Shown: positions 1-8,011, numbered from the stretch's first letter. The stretch: DNA of 34,391 bases from Xenococcaceae cyanobacterium MO_188.B29 (GCA_030065155.1 JASJDI010000038.1:1-34391); one strand, 5' to 3'. Numbers and translations are program-made. The notes: generated by a model not told the origin, from the letters alone.

Positions 1-1
1 G

Positions 2-82
2 ACCTTAGGAAAACTCATTGCCCAGAAAGCCAAGGTTAGCCTGGGCGACCTCGCCGAGACAGTCTCGATGTCATTAGCCTGA
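2..82 (+). CDS. Possible 3' tail of an unidentified gene (partial)
   Basis: An open frame enters from the left edge and stops with TGA at 80-82, giving 26 residues that end in ETVSMSLA. It shows no recognisable domain and may be chance. If real, it is the end of a plus-strand gene converging on the recombinase cluster, 25 bp from the stop of the zinc-ribbon recombinase, and could be the gene next to the element's left end. Confidence 0.2.
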   Translation, partial: TLGKLIAQKAKVSLGDLAETVSMSLA

Positions 83-107
83 CTTTTTGTGGCGAGTCCT
101 CCCAGAC

Positions 108-2057
108 TTATTGAGAAGGTTCAGATTGCCAGGGTAAGAATTTGTTATCGGGATTGAGTAAAAGTTCTTGAAATGGTAAATCTACCTGTGCTATTTGTTC
201 TCTAGTAGGTGGTGCGTAATGCTGGAATGTAGTAGTGCTACTTTTATGGTCTGCATATAATTGTGCAGCTTCCATTCCATATTTAGTACGAACCTCTTGT
301 AAGCGACTAGGACGAGTAATACTACCAATAAAATGTGGTTTTTGTCCGTTAGCATCTAAAATATTTTCTTTTTCTATCAGCATCCGAATGATGCGAACCA
401 TTGGATTAATAGCAACATCAGTTTTTGGAGGGTGTGGTAGAGGTTTTATATTTGGAAAATCAGGATAAAAAGTAACCTTAATATTCCGAAAATGACAAAA
501 CAAATAAGAATAATCTTCACCGAAAACTTTTCTAATCCACTGCTGTTGTTCTTCTATTACTTTTCTAATCTTTCTACTTGCCAGTATTTTATGCCATCGC
601 TTTACTTTCTGTTGTAAAAACTTGATATACCACTTGCCATTTTCTTCAACTAAGCAATCAAAAGATAACTGACATACATCTCCTGGTCTGGCAGCAATAT
701 AAGCTTGAACTAAATAATGACGAGCAATAGGTTTAGGTATTTTATCTAAATGCTGTCTAATAGATTGACGAGTTATTTCATCTAACCAATCAGCATCATT
801 TTTACTAACTTTTAAGAAATCACGACTACGAATTAGGGAAGGAGTTTCTAAATCTAGCCAATCAAAAAAATCTCTTATACAGGCTAGTTTTCCGTTAATA
901 GTTATACTTTGATTATTTTGATAACTATCCAAAAATTGAATTATTGTATTTCTATTAATACTATTCTGGTTTTTAATATCTAAATCAGTAATTATTTTAC
1001 CAAGCTGCCTTAAAGCAGTAATTATTGCTCTTACCCTAGAATCTGAAGAAAATACCTTCGATTTAAGTAAATAATATAAATATTTTTTTACTTCCTGTTG
1101 ATACCAATAAGGATTTACTTCTTGAAAATTTAGTGTTTTTTGATAGGGGTTATCATAAAAATGTTCTAACTCCCAAATATCTTTGTCAAAAGAGAATGGT
1201 TGCAATTTATATTTATATTCTGTTTGACCTCTCACCCAACTTCCACCATGTACTGAATTAATATTAAAAATAATTTGGCAGAAGTAACATCTACAATTAC
1301 TATTTTTATTTTCTATCTTATATACCCATCCTTTTTGTCCATCGTGTCCAATGTCAGTACACAGAGGATTAGGGCATTCGATATTAGGAAGATATCTAGA
1401 TATATGAACTGGAACGTGACAAGTTAGATATGTGTAAACATCACAATAATTACAAGCTAAAGCTAAATTCCCAATTGAATTAGGTCTATAAAAATATTTA
1501 GTCAATTGACCTTTATTACAAACTGGACAATTATATTCTCCTTTATATTCTTTATGCCAATCTATTTTTAGTATTCCATTTAAGGTTTGATGCTGAGAAA
1601 TAGGAGAATACTTTAATCCCACTCCAGGTATTTTACAAGTTAAAAAAGTGTTTTGTTGACATGAATCACATCCAAGTGCAAGCTTGCAGGCAGCTTTTTC
1701 TCTATAAAATAATTTTTTAAGTATTCCTGTTTTACACTTAGGGCAATAATATTCATTGTTATATTCTTCTTTCCAATTAATTTTGAGTATTTTGTTTGAA
1801 GTCTGATGTTGGAAAATGGGTAAGTGTTTTTTTTGTAAACCAGAAATTCTTTGCGTCAAACAAGTATCTTTTTTGCAAGAATTACAGTTAAGACTTAGTT
1901 TACAAATTGTTTTCTCGCGCCGATGGAAACCTGTAATTTTTCCTACTTTACAATATGGACAGCAAAATTCACCATTGTATTCTTGTTGCCAATTTACTTC
2001 TAATTTACCATGTAAAATAGGATGAATTGAAATCGGTGGATATTTACGATTACTCAT
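108..2057 (-). CDS. Zinc-ribbon-array tyrosine recombinase (third gene of trio)
   Basis: This 649-aa protein has an unusual N-terminus: three related ~70-aa repeats (about residues 12-80, 84-150, 155-220), each with a CPxC pair followed ~20 residues later by a CxxC pair (C33/C36-C58/C61, C105/C108-C130/C133, C177/C180-C202/C205). A fourth, divergent Cys cluster lies at 228-260 (C228, C233, C255, C257, C260). This looks like an array of zinc ribbons for DNA or partner binding. The C-terminal ~220 residues fit a tyrosine recombinase: Arg457 in AARPGD, a Lys near 484-489, Arg585 in TRPSR, His604 in ADHKS and nucleophile candidate Tyr614 in FQHY. The first His of the HxxR box seems replaced. The ATG overlaps the end of the preceding gene by 8 bp. 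Fold assignment is inferred from motifs; the zinc-ribbon role is a guess. Confidence 0.75.
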   Translation of the reverse strand: MSNRKYPPISIHPILHGKLEVNWQQEYNGEFCCPYCKVGKITGFHRREKTICKLSLNCNSCKKDTCLTQRISGLQKKHLPIFQHQTSNKILKINWKEEYNNEYYCPKCKTGILKKLFYREKAACKLALGCDSCQQNTFLTCKIPGVGLKYSPISQHQTLNGILKIDWHKEYKGEYNCPVCNKGQLTKYFYRPNSIGNLALACNYCDVYTYLTCHVPVHISRYLPNIECPNPLCTDIGHDGQKGWVYKIENKNSNCRCYFCQIIFNINSVHGGSWVRGQTEYKYKLQPFSFDKDIWELEHFYDNPYQKTLNFQEVNPYWYQQEVKKYLYYLLKSKVFSSDSRVRAIITALRQLGKIITDLDIKNQNSINRNTIIQFLDSYQNNQSITINGKLACIRDFFDWLDLETPSLIRSRDFLKVSKNDADWLDEITRQSIRQHLDKIPKPIARHYLVQAYIAARPGDVCQLSFDCLVEENGKWYIKFLQQKVKRWHKILASRKIRKVIEEQQQWIRKVFGEDYSYLFCHFRNIKVTFYPDFPNIKPLPHPPKTDVAINPMVRIIRMLIEKENILDANGQKPHFIGSITRPSRLQEVRTKYGMEAAQLYADHKSSTTTFQHYAPPTREQIAQVDLPFQELLLNPDNKFLPWQSEPSQ

Positions 2058-3504
2058 GATTTTCTCCCTTCAAATTTTCTAGTTTTTTTAATCCTTGTAA
2101 TCTGGTTTTCAATAACCCTAATAAGCGATTAATTTCCGTAACTCTTCTCTCTTGTCCTGCTGTTTGTGCTTTTTCTAAATCTTGCTGTAAACGTTGAATA
2201 TCGCTTTCTAGTTTTGGTTTATCTTCTAATGTCACTCGATGATGGTCGCAACTCAGACAAGCGTAGCGATACTGACAATCTCCTAATATTGTGGGTCGAT
2301 GACATTCGCCCAATGGGGTACTAACTTTAAGTAGTTCAGCTAATCTTTCATATCTGCGCTTTCTTGGTTTGAAACCAGTTACACGACCGTACATATCGAC
2401 ATAGCCTTTAGTATCGGCTTCTTTCTCTAATCTTTCTAAAGAACGCTTGCGATAGTGAGGCAGCATATCTAACGAACCATGTCCCAAAACGGCAGCAATA
2501 TATTCATCTTTTGCTTCGCAGTAAGCCATTACACTAGCTTTAGTACGCCGAAATTGATGGCTTTTTAGATGAAATCTATTGCCGTATTTATCCTTTAAAT
2601 CTGCTTTTTCACTAAAGTCACGTAACCAAAGATGAATAACCGCATTAGAGAGTGATTGGGGCAAATAAACTGGTTCTATATCAAATCTTTCTCCTTGCGA
2701 AGCACCATCTAGATTTGCGGTAGAAGCTTTACAAAACAGCTTGTCAAAGTCAGAATTAGAACCCAATTGTTCATCTAAAAACTTTTGCTGCTCTCTGACC
2801 AATTCAGCCACAGACGAATGAATCTGGTAAAATCGCCAATGTTTGCGCTTTTGTACCCATCTCAGTAAAAACCATTGTTCCCCCTCTTTTTTAAGGCATT
2901 GACGGGGCATTCTGAGCATTTCCCCGATACGACATCCTAAGACAAGCTGTAGCCTAAATAGTCGTTCTAATGGCGGTGGAAATCGGTCAAAATTTTCATA
3001 AATCTGATGTAATATCTCCTCTGGAATCGTCTCAATTTGAGGTGCTTTCTTTTTGTATTTACGAGGTGTATAAGGTAGTCTTAGCCATTGTTCTTCAGCC
3101 CATAGTCGAGAAACGTAAGCTATTGTTGCTTGCCTGTTGTTTTTACTTCCAGTAGCAACGAATTTTTGTAACAGGGAATCAGTTATTAATTTTGGCTGAT
3201 TATAGCCTTCTGTCACTAGAAACTTATCAAACTGTTTTAAGTAATTAACTCTCTTGCTAACTGAGCTTAAGCTATCTTTTTCCCTAGTACTAGCTAAAGC
3301 TGTTAACTTAGCTAATAACTTGAGCCAAGGCAAGGAAAAATCTTCAAAGTAGATATTTCGAGTTCCCTTTATTCTGGATTCTTCTTCGGTATAACCCAAT
3401 TCTTCAACTGACCAAACATCCCGGTCTAATAAAGGATTATTAATCCATTCTCGTCCTAATTCTGACTGCCCAATTCTTTCCTGTAACGCTTCAATGGGTA
3501 ACAT
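2050..3504 (-). CDS. TnpB-like tyrosine recombinase (second gene of trio)
   Basis: A 484-aa site-specific recombinase of the phage-integrase fold. An N-terminal core-binding region (about 60-150) precedes the catalytic domain with Arg192 (LGCRIGE), Lys219/221 (QKRKH), the box H316-QFR319, His342 (LGHGS) and nucleophile Tyr351 (PHYRK). After the catalytic domain comes a short Cys cluster (C401, C410, C416, C419) and a predicted coiled coil (about 430-475), a layout that resembles TnpB of Tn554-type transposons. The ATG lies 1 bp after the stop of the TnpA-like gene and has a purine-rich Shine-Dalgarno (AGAGGAAGAAG) inside the end of that gene. All catalytic residues are present, so it is probably active. 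It likely works as one partner in a multi-recombinase complex. Confidence 0.85.
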   Translation of the reverse strand: MLPIEALQERIGQSELGREWINNPLLDRDVWSVEELGYTEEESRIKGTRNIYFEDFSLPWLKLLAKLTALASTREKDSLSSVSKRVNYLKQFDKFLVTEGYNQPKLITDSLLQKFVATGSKNNRQATIAYVSRLWAEEQWLRLPYTPRKYKKKAPQIETIPEEILHQIYENFDRFPPPLERLFRLQLVLGCRIGEMLRMPRQCLKKEGEQWFLLRWVQKRKHWRFYQIHSSVAELVREQQKFLDEQLGSNSDFDKLFCKASTANLDGASQGERFDIEPVYLPQSLSNAVIHLWLRDFSEKADLKDKYGNRFHLKSHQFRRTKASVMAYCEAKDEYIAAVLGHGSLDMLPHYRKRSLERLEKEADTKGYVDMYGRVTGFKPRKRRYERLAELLKVSTPLGECHRPTILGDCQYRYACLSCDHHRVTLEDKPKLESDIQRLQQDLEKAQTAGQERRVTEINRLLGLLKTRLQGLKKLENLKGENHE

Positions 3505-3505
3505 T

Positions 3506-4618
3506 CTATTCTTCTTCCTCTCTTGCTAAATAAGCATCTAAACTCATCTCATCCAGTACGTGAGAATAGATATCTTTTGTTGTGGCGATGGATTTATGAC
3601 CTAGTAATTGCTGCACATATTCGTCCATATAACCCGCTTGCAGCATACGAGTGGCAAATGTGTGTCTAAACAAGTGAGGATGAGCTTTGATACCAGTTCT
3701 ATCTCTTAACTGGTAAAACAAGTCATTTAATCGCGCACTGGTCATTGGTTTACCTGTATATTTACCATCCAAATTGACAAACAACATTCCATGTCCCTGT
3801 TGTTCTGCTTCGGATGGATATTCTTCTAATAGGTAAGCTTGAAATGTCTCCTGTATCTCTTCGCGGTTATGTAAAATAGGAATTTCTCGCTCTGTACCTT
3901 TAGCTGTAGCACCATTAGGATTGTCATCCCGTCGAACAATTCTAATTCTTCCTTTGACATCAAAATCTTGTACGTCAACTAAATGTAGCCCCAAGAGTTC
4001 TCCCCTTCTAACACCTGTTTCTCGTAACAGCATCACTATCAATCTGTCACGATAGGTGTAACAAGCATTAGCTAGTTGAACTACTTGTTCGTCCATCAGA
4101 CAACCAGGAAAAACTTTTGGTTCTTTGACTTTAATTCGCTTCCGTCTTTCGGGACTGCTTTTGACAATACCTCTTAAGAACCCACCCCGTTTACCCCAAC
4201 CGTGAGCTAGTTTAGTAAATTTCTTTTCATTAATCCTACCTTCTACAGCGTGGAATTCATACATCCCCTGAATAGCTGTAACTGCCTGATTAACGGTGCG
4301 TGGACTGCGTTTAGATACTACTTCTCTAACCTCTTCTGAGATAACTTCTACCTCTCCACCCAGAAGATACCAGTTAACAAAATCAGCTAACTCATTTAAA
4401 CCAACATCTTGCCAGTTAAGAGATTTGTATTCTAACCAATGCCAGAAATCTAAGAGCCGACAAGCATAGGTCATAACTGTATTAGCAGCTAATTGTCTTT
4501 TGCGACAGTAGTTTAAGTAGCGTTGTATCGGTTCTACTGGCAAACAAGTTTCTGTATCGAATACGCAACTAAATCTTTCCTCGGTTTGAGGGTCAATTGC
4601 TTTTTCTATCGTAATCAC
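3506..4618 (-). CDS. TnpA-like tyrosine recombinase (first gene of trio)
   Basis: A 370-aa tyrosine recombinase with the full catalytic set: Arg204 (TGVRRGE), Lys240 (TAKGTERE), the box H315-LFR318, His341 (LLGHKS) and Tyr351 (IYSHV). The N-terminal ~150 residues form the SAM-like core-binding domain. Length matches TnpA of Tn554 (~360 aa). The start is a GTG at 4618; an in-frame stop lies ~10 codons upstream and the next ATG is 48 codons inside, so GTG is the best choice although no strong Shine-Dalgarno is visible. It is the first gene of the trio, and its promoter must lie in the palindrome-rich region just upstream. Confidence 0.87.
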   Translation of the reverse strand: MITIEKAIDPQTEERFSCVFDTETCLPVEPIQRYLNYCRKRQLAANTVMTYACRLLDFWHWLEYKSLNWQDVGLNELADFVNWYLLGGEVEVISEEVREVVSKRSPRTVNQAVTAIQGMYEFHAVEGRINEKKFTKLAHGWGKRGGFLRGIVKSSPERRKRIKVKEPKVFPGCLMDEQVVQLANACYTYRDRLIVMLLRETGVRRGELLGLHLVDVQDFDVKGRIRIVRRDDNPNGATAKGTEREIPILHNREEIQETFQAYLLEEYPSEAEQQGHGMLFVNLDGKYTGKPMTSARLNDLFYQLRDRTGIKAHPHLFRHTFATRMLQAGYMDEYVQQLLGHKSIATTKDIYSHVLDEMSLDAYLAREEEE

Positions 4619-4636
4619 TTCTACTTTATGTAATTG

Positions 4637-4739
4637 AAGGTAAAATTACCTTACCACATAAATTGGGACAGTTGTTGTTGTTTTTTCTAAATTAAATAAT
4701 ATAATTATTTTGTTGTTATAAGGGCATTTCTCTAGAGAA
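4637..4739. repeat. Three short palindromes upstream of the recombinase trio
   Basis: Perfect inverted repeats are AAGGTAA-aa-TTACCTT (4637-4652), AAATAAT-ata-ATTATTT (4694-4710) and the uninterrupted TTCTCTAGAGAA (4728-4739). They lie 18-120 bp upstream of the GTG of the first recombinase. They could be operators for autoregulation or arms of a recombination site; the sequence alone does not decide. Confidence 0.5.
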
Positions 4740-4833
4740 GTTTCGCATGAAAAAGATGCCAATCTTGCATTCTGATTGAGGTTAAAACTCCAAAGCTAAC
4801 AGATAATAAAAGAGGATTATTTTCTATCAAAGT

Positions 4834-4862
4834 AAGCCCCAGGTCTAAAGAGGGGGCTTTTT
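4834..4862 (+). terminator. Rho-independent terminator with no gene upstream
   Basis: Stem AAGCCCC (4834-4840) pairs with GGGGCTT (4853-4859) across a 12-nt loop and is followed by a T run. The T run is only on the plus strand, yet the only neighbour upstream is coded on the minus strand, so this may end a short plus-strand RNA. Confidence 0.65.
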
Positions 4863-5006
4863 CTTAACTGAAAATCGCGCCTATGACCTTTAGAGCTTAT
4901 CAAATGGTTCGAGTGAGCCAACTATACTACAAAACCCAGAGCGAGCAAGCTAGAAAAATCAGCTAAAAAAGCCCTAAAGGATTAGCTTCGCGTCACGCAC
5001 CGCCCG

Positions 5007-5043
5007 CTCGGAGGTTTCCCCCATTCGAGGGCAAGCCTCCGAG
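5007..5043. repeat. GC-rich stem-loop, probable dispersed repeat
   Basis: CTCGGAGG (5007-5014) pairs with CCTCCGAG (5036-5043); the stem extends inward by TTT/AAG with one G-U pair, and the loop contains a further CCC/GGG pairing. The surrounding DNA is AT-rich, so the composition stands out. No T run follows, so it is not a simple terminator. Confidence 0.5.
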
Positions 5044-5081
5044 TTAGGACGGAGCAAGAAAGAAAGTTTTGATATTAACCG

Positions 5082-5192
5082 TCACATCCATCACAACCCA
5101 TCACAAAAAGGCTGAAAGTATTGATGGTGATGAATTATAGAGATTTAGTATCAGTCTCAAAATCTAGCTCGCTGTGATGAGTTATCCATCAC
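5082..5192. promoter_or_regulatory. Cluster of CATCACA motifs upstream of the 573-aa gene
   Basis: The core CATCAC(A) appears on the plus strand at 5089, 5099 and 5187, with a partial copy (TCACA) at 5082, and on the minus strand at 5122-5132 (as TGATGGTGATG) and 5173-5179 (as TGTGATG). At least five copies in 110 bp, the first ones about 10 bp apart (one helical turn), look like operator sites. The next start codon is 97 bp downstream. Confidence 0.4.
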
Positions 5193-5288
5193 GGGGGAGA
5201 AGAAGAAATAGAAGCAAGAGCTGTAGAGGCTCAATTCAGCCTAAATTAGAACTAGATTAAATTTTTAGTGCGATCTACATAAATATCG

Positions 5289-7010
5289 ATGAGTATATCA
5301 GTTCCGCCCCGCTCTCGCGCTCAAGAATCTAGAGCAGCGATCGAGCGCATTTATGTAATTATGCGCCATCTTTTTGTCCGTGGTCATTACAAGCCAGGAG
5401 GGGTGTCTGGTTCGGCTTTAAGTGAAGCTCTTTTGACTTTACGACCAGAAATTTACGGTTCAATGGCTGATTCAGACAAAGTAGAACTGAATGGACTGGC
5501 TTATGTCAGGGCTCGATTACCCAGAGGAATTGAAAAATGTCGCTTTGTCCAACTGATTGCAGCAGAAGGCTACAATAATTCGGGATTGACCAAAATTGTT
5601 CCAGCTAAGCGTCGTCGCCATTGCTATCGGCTCGATCGAGAAACGATGCTGATCGAAGTGACTAGAGGACGTAGTGAAATTTATGATATTCTCACTCATC
5701 TAACTTTTCTGTACATCGAAGCTGACAAAATTAGAGCGCACGCTATGGATGAGGGTCATCCGACTCCAGAGTGGTTAAAGCTCGAAAAAATTGTCCTAGA
5801 GCAAACAGCTAAAGGAAGTTCCGTTTCTTCTTTAGAAGAAATCGAAGTTAAAGAACAAGCTATTGCCTATACTAGTACGCTGTTAGGACGCACTTTTGCC
5901 GAAACTCTGGAAGCCGAACAGCGGTTTCGTCAAGGAGAACCAGACAACAACGGTTTATTGTCCCTCGTTTACTGGTTAGGACGAGTGGCAATGGAAGAGA
6001 GGCAACAGAAGCAAGATCGGCAAATTACCTTTAGTTCAGCATTACGGGAAAGAATTGGTCATCATATTCATGGAGAAAAGTGGGCTACGGACGTCAAAGA
6101 ATTTCTCTGGAGGCAAAATTTGTGGCAGCGTCCCCTTCATATTATCAGTGCTAATCTACATAGCATTCTGAATTGTCTTTATGCCTATCCCGCTCTCAAG
6201 CAGAAAATAGCAGCAGAAGAAACCATGGAAGCTCTGGCTCGTCAACTCAGTTTGCCAGAAAATGCTCATCTCAATCAAGAAGTCCTCAAGTTGGCCCTCA
6301 AGAAGGGAATGTATTATCTCGAAGATCGAGCAGGGACAAATATTCACGTCCAGATTTTTGATACTTCAGAGTTACCTTTAGATTCACTCTCTTCAGAGTT
6401 AAAATTCGACCGAGTATTAGTGGAGGAAAAGAAGCCAGTTATAGTAGTGATGGATTATGCTTTTGGCGAGCAAGCATTTGAGCTGTTCGATGAATTACTC
6501 AAGCCTTATCAAATCGAAGGACAGTCAAAAAAACTTAATCTCCACTCGATTTCCGTTATGGGTAAGGCAGGAATCTTAGTGGGCAATAAGGGAGATTTAA
6601 TGATTCCCACGGCGCATATTTTTGAAGGGACAGCAGACAACTATCCCTTGGACAACGAAATGAGTCCACAAGATTTTCAAGGGGTAGGAATTCCTGTTTA
6701 CCAAGGTGCTTTATTGACTGTCTTGGGAACTTCACTTCAGAATGTGGATGTTTTAGATTATTTTAAAAGTTCTTCTTGGAATGTAATTGGCTTGGAGATG
6801 GAAGGAGCGCACTTACAAAAAGCGATTCAAGCAGCAGCGAAAATTCGCAAGAGTATCGATGAAAATGTCATCTTGCGCTACGTTTACTATGCTTCTGATA
6901 ATCCCTTAATCACTGGTAGGACACTAGCTTCTGGGAGTTTGGGTCTCACGGGGGTCAAACCAACTTATGCGATTTCCTTAAATTTTCTCCAGAAAATTCT
7001 CAGTTATTGA
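5289..7010 (+). CDS. 573-aa protein with nucleoside-phosphorylase-like C-terminus (DUF6909-like)
   Basis: The N-terminal ~330 residues are helical and very conserved-looking (RAAIERIYVIMRHLF; LRPEIYGS; TRGRSEIYDILTHLTFL) but have no function I can name. The last ~200 residues carry hallmarks of the PNP/MTAN nucleoside phosphorylase fold: GLEMEG at 501-506, equivalent to the ribose-binding MEG motif, and YYASDNP around 533-539, equivalent to the catalytic Asp region. From memory it matches the family called DUF6909, best known in Bacteroidetes; I cannot check this here. The ATG has no clear Shine-Dalgarno. It sits between a recombinase element and an IS66 remnant, which suggests acquisition by transfer. 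It is likely an N-glycosidase or phosphorylase of unknown substrate. Confidence 0.7.
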   Translation: MSISVPPRSRAQESRAAIERIYVIMRHLFVRGHYKPGGVSGSALSEALLTLRPEIYGSMADSDKVELNGLAYVRARLPRGIEKCRFVQLIAAEGYNNSGLTKIVPAKRRRHCYRLDRETMLIEVTRGRSEIYDILTHLTFLYIEADKIRAHAMDEGHPTPEWLKLEKIVLEQTAKGSSVSSLEEIEVKEQAIAYTSTLLGRTFAETLEAEQRFRQGEPDNNGLLSLVYWLGRVAMEERQQKQDRQITFSSALRERIGHHIHGEKWATDVKEFLWRQNLWQRPLHIISANLHSILNCLYAYPALKQKIAAEETMEALARQLSLPENAHLNQEVLKLALKKGMYYLEDRAGTNIHVQIFDTSELPLDSLSSELKFDRVLVEEKKPVIVVMDYAFGEQAFELFDELLKPYQIEGQSKKLNLHSISVMGKAGILVGNKGDLMIPTAHIFEGTADNYPLDNEMSPQDFQGVGIPVYQGALLTVLGTSLQNVDVLDYFKSSSWNVIGLEMEGAHLQKAIQAAAKIRKSIDENVILRYVYYASDNPLITGRTLASGSLGLTGVKPTYAISLNFLQKILSY

Positions 7011-7011
7011 G

Positions 7012-7044
7012 GTAACCATTTGCCTTCCCCCCCTCGAGCGATCG
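7012..7044 (+). repeat. Left terminal inverted repeat of IS66 remnant
   Basis: Begins GTAACCATTTGCC and ends CTCGAGCGATCG. It is the reverse complement of 7978-8011 apart from one base in the C tract. The inner part contains a HIP1 octamer. Confidence 0.85.
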
Positions 7045-7096
7045 CTACAAGGGTCAAAAATTGAAACTCGTGCTCCCATCGGGTATGCTATGTTTC

Positions 7097-7897
7097 ATGA
7101 GGCAACTTGACAAAAACGATCTAGCGCAGATGAATCGGGACTACTTCCAATCCCTGGAAAAGGAGAGATTGGTAAAAGTTGCTATTAATCTTCATCAGCT
7201 AGCGGTGGAGCAGTGGGAAAAGCTGCAACAAAATTCCCAAAATAGCTCTTGTCCGCCATCTTCAGACAATCCTTACCGCCAAGCAGATTTAACAGAGAAA
7301 GAGAGGACAGACCAAGAATCAACCGAGTCAGAGGCGAAGCTCGAAGGGCAAGAAATTTCATCAGCCCAAGAGGAAGAGAGTAGCCCAGATAAAGAGGACG
7401 GCGGTCAACCCCATCAGGACGACTCAAACAAGAGGAGAAGACCTGGCCATCAGCCAGGGACTCCGAGTCAATGGCGGAGTACTCCCCTAGTGGCTGAGGA
7501 AATCGTTCCCCACTATCCCTCGAATTGTGCCGCCTGTGGCCAGAACCTGAGTCATGGTGCCCCCAAGCCTTACATGGGTCATTACGTCCTGGAGCTAGAA
7601 AGAGAAGACGATAGATTCCGAGTCGTCTGTCAATTACACCATTACTATGAAGCTACCTGCGACTGCGGTCATAGCTCTCAAGCCAAGCCAGGAAAAGGTT
7701 ATGTTTCTGAAGTCGAAGGTCGGAGCAGAGACCTGAAGCTAACGGAATACGTATTAGTCGGACCGCTCTTAGCGACGCTGATTGCCAGTCTGGCTGTCCG
7801 CTACCGCATGTCGCGAGCCAAAATTCAGGAATTCTTGAGGGACTGGGTAGCTACGGAGTTAGGAATTGGCACGATTGACCGCTGCGTTCAAACATAA
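7097..7897 (+). pseudogene. IS66-family transposase, truncated before the DDE domain
   Basis: An N-terminal Leu/Gln-rich helix (ELHQLA-like, with NSQNSSCPPSSDNP) leads to a low-complexity acidic linker, then RRPGHQPGTP, a zinc-finger-like region with two CxxC pairs (CAACGQ; CDCGH), and the start of the central domain ending in IGTIDRCVQT before a stop. Complete IS66 transposases run to about 450-520 aa and carry the DDE residues in the missing part, so this copy cannot transpose on its own. The frame is open from a TTG at 7061; ATG 7097 fits the family N-terminus best. The 80 bp after the stop contain an imperfect inverted repeat (7899-7911 with 7945-7957, 12 of 13 bases), perhaps marking the deletion junction. 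Confidence 0.8.
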
Positions 7898-7977
7898 CTA
7901 ACTTCACCAGCCCTCTCTGTGTCAGCCTTTTCGGTTCTGAGGATGCTGCTGAAGTTAATTCTGCCTGCTTCCAAGCT

Positions 7978-8011
7978 CGATCGCTCGAGGGGGGGGAAGG
8001 CAAATGGTTAC
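7978..8011 (+). repeat. Right terminal inverted repeat of IS66 remnant
   Basis: Reverse complement of 7012-7044 with one additional G in the G tract; ends GGCAAATGGTTAC. Defines the right boundary of the remnant. Confidence 0.85.

Larger units (their letters stand above)
108..4618 (-). mobile_element. Tandem tyrosine-recombinase trio (Tn554/RIT-like element core)
   Basis: Three tyrosine recombinases lie head to tail on the minus strand (370, 484 and 649 aa) with a 1-bp gap and then an 8-bp overlap, so they are almost certainly one translationally coupled operon. Such tandem recombinases define Tn554-type transposons (tnpA, tnpB plus a small tnpC) and recombinase-in-trio elements. The first two proteins resemble TnpA and TnpB of Tn554 in order and layout; the third is a large zinc-ribbon recombinase in the place of the small TnpC. 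I could not find terminal inverted repeats or target duplications, so the coordinates cover only the coding core. Palindromes just upstream (4637-4739) are candidate recombination or control sites. Confidence 0.7.
4619..5288. other. 670-bp intergenic region with palindromes, terminator and repeats
   Basis: No protein-coding gene is supported here. The stretch holds, from left to right, three short palindromes upstream of the recombinases, an orphan plus-strand terminator, a GC-rich stem-loop repeat and a cluster of CATCACA motifs before the 573-aa gene. No tRNA could be recognised. Confidence 0.7.
7012..8011 (+). mobile_element. IS66-family remnant with both terminal inverted repeats
   Basis: A ~33-bp inverted repeat bounds the element: 7012-7044 and 7978-8011 match perfectly except for one extra G in the poly-G tract (7 C versus 8 G). 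Both ends begin GTAA, as in IS66-family elements. Inside is the N-terminal half of an IS66-type transposase, then an 80-bp tail. The total of ~1.0 kb is well below a full IS66 element. Eight-base flanks (TTATTGAG and GAAGAGGA) do not match, so no target duplication remains. Insertion lies 1 bp after the stop of the 573-aa gene. Confidence 0.8.

Noticed and set aside
4905-4930. GGTTCGAGT resembling a tRNA T-loop
   Set aside because: The flanking bases do not pair as a T stem and no acceptor, D or anticodon arms are present.
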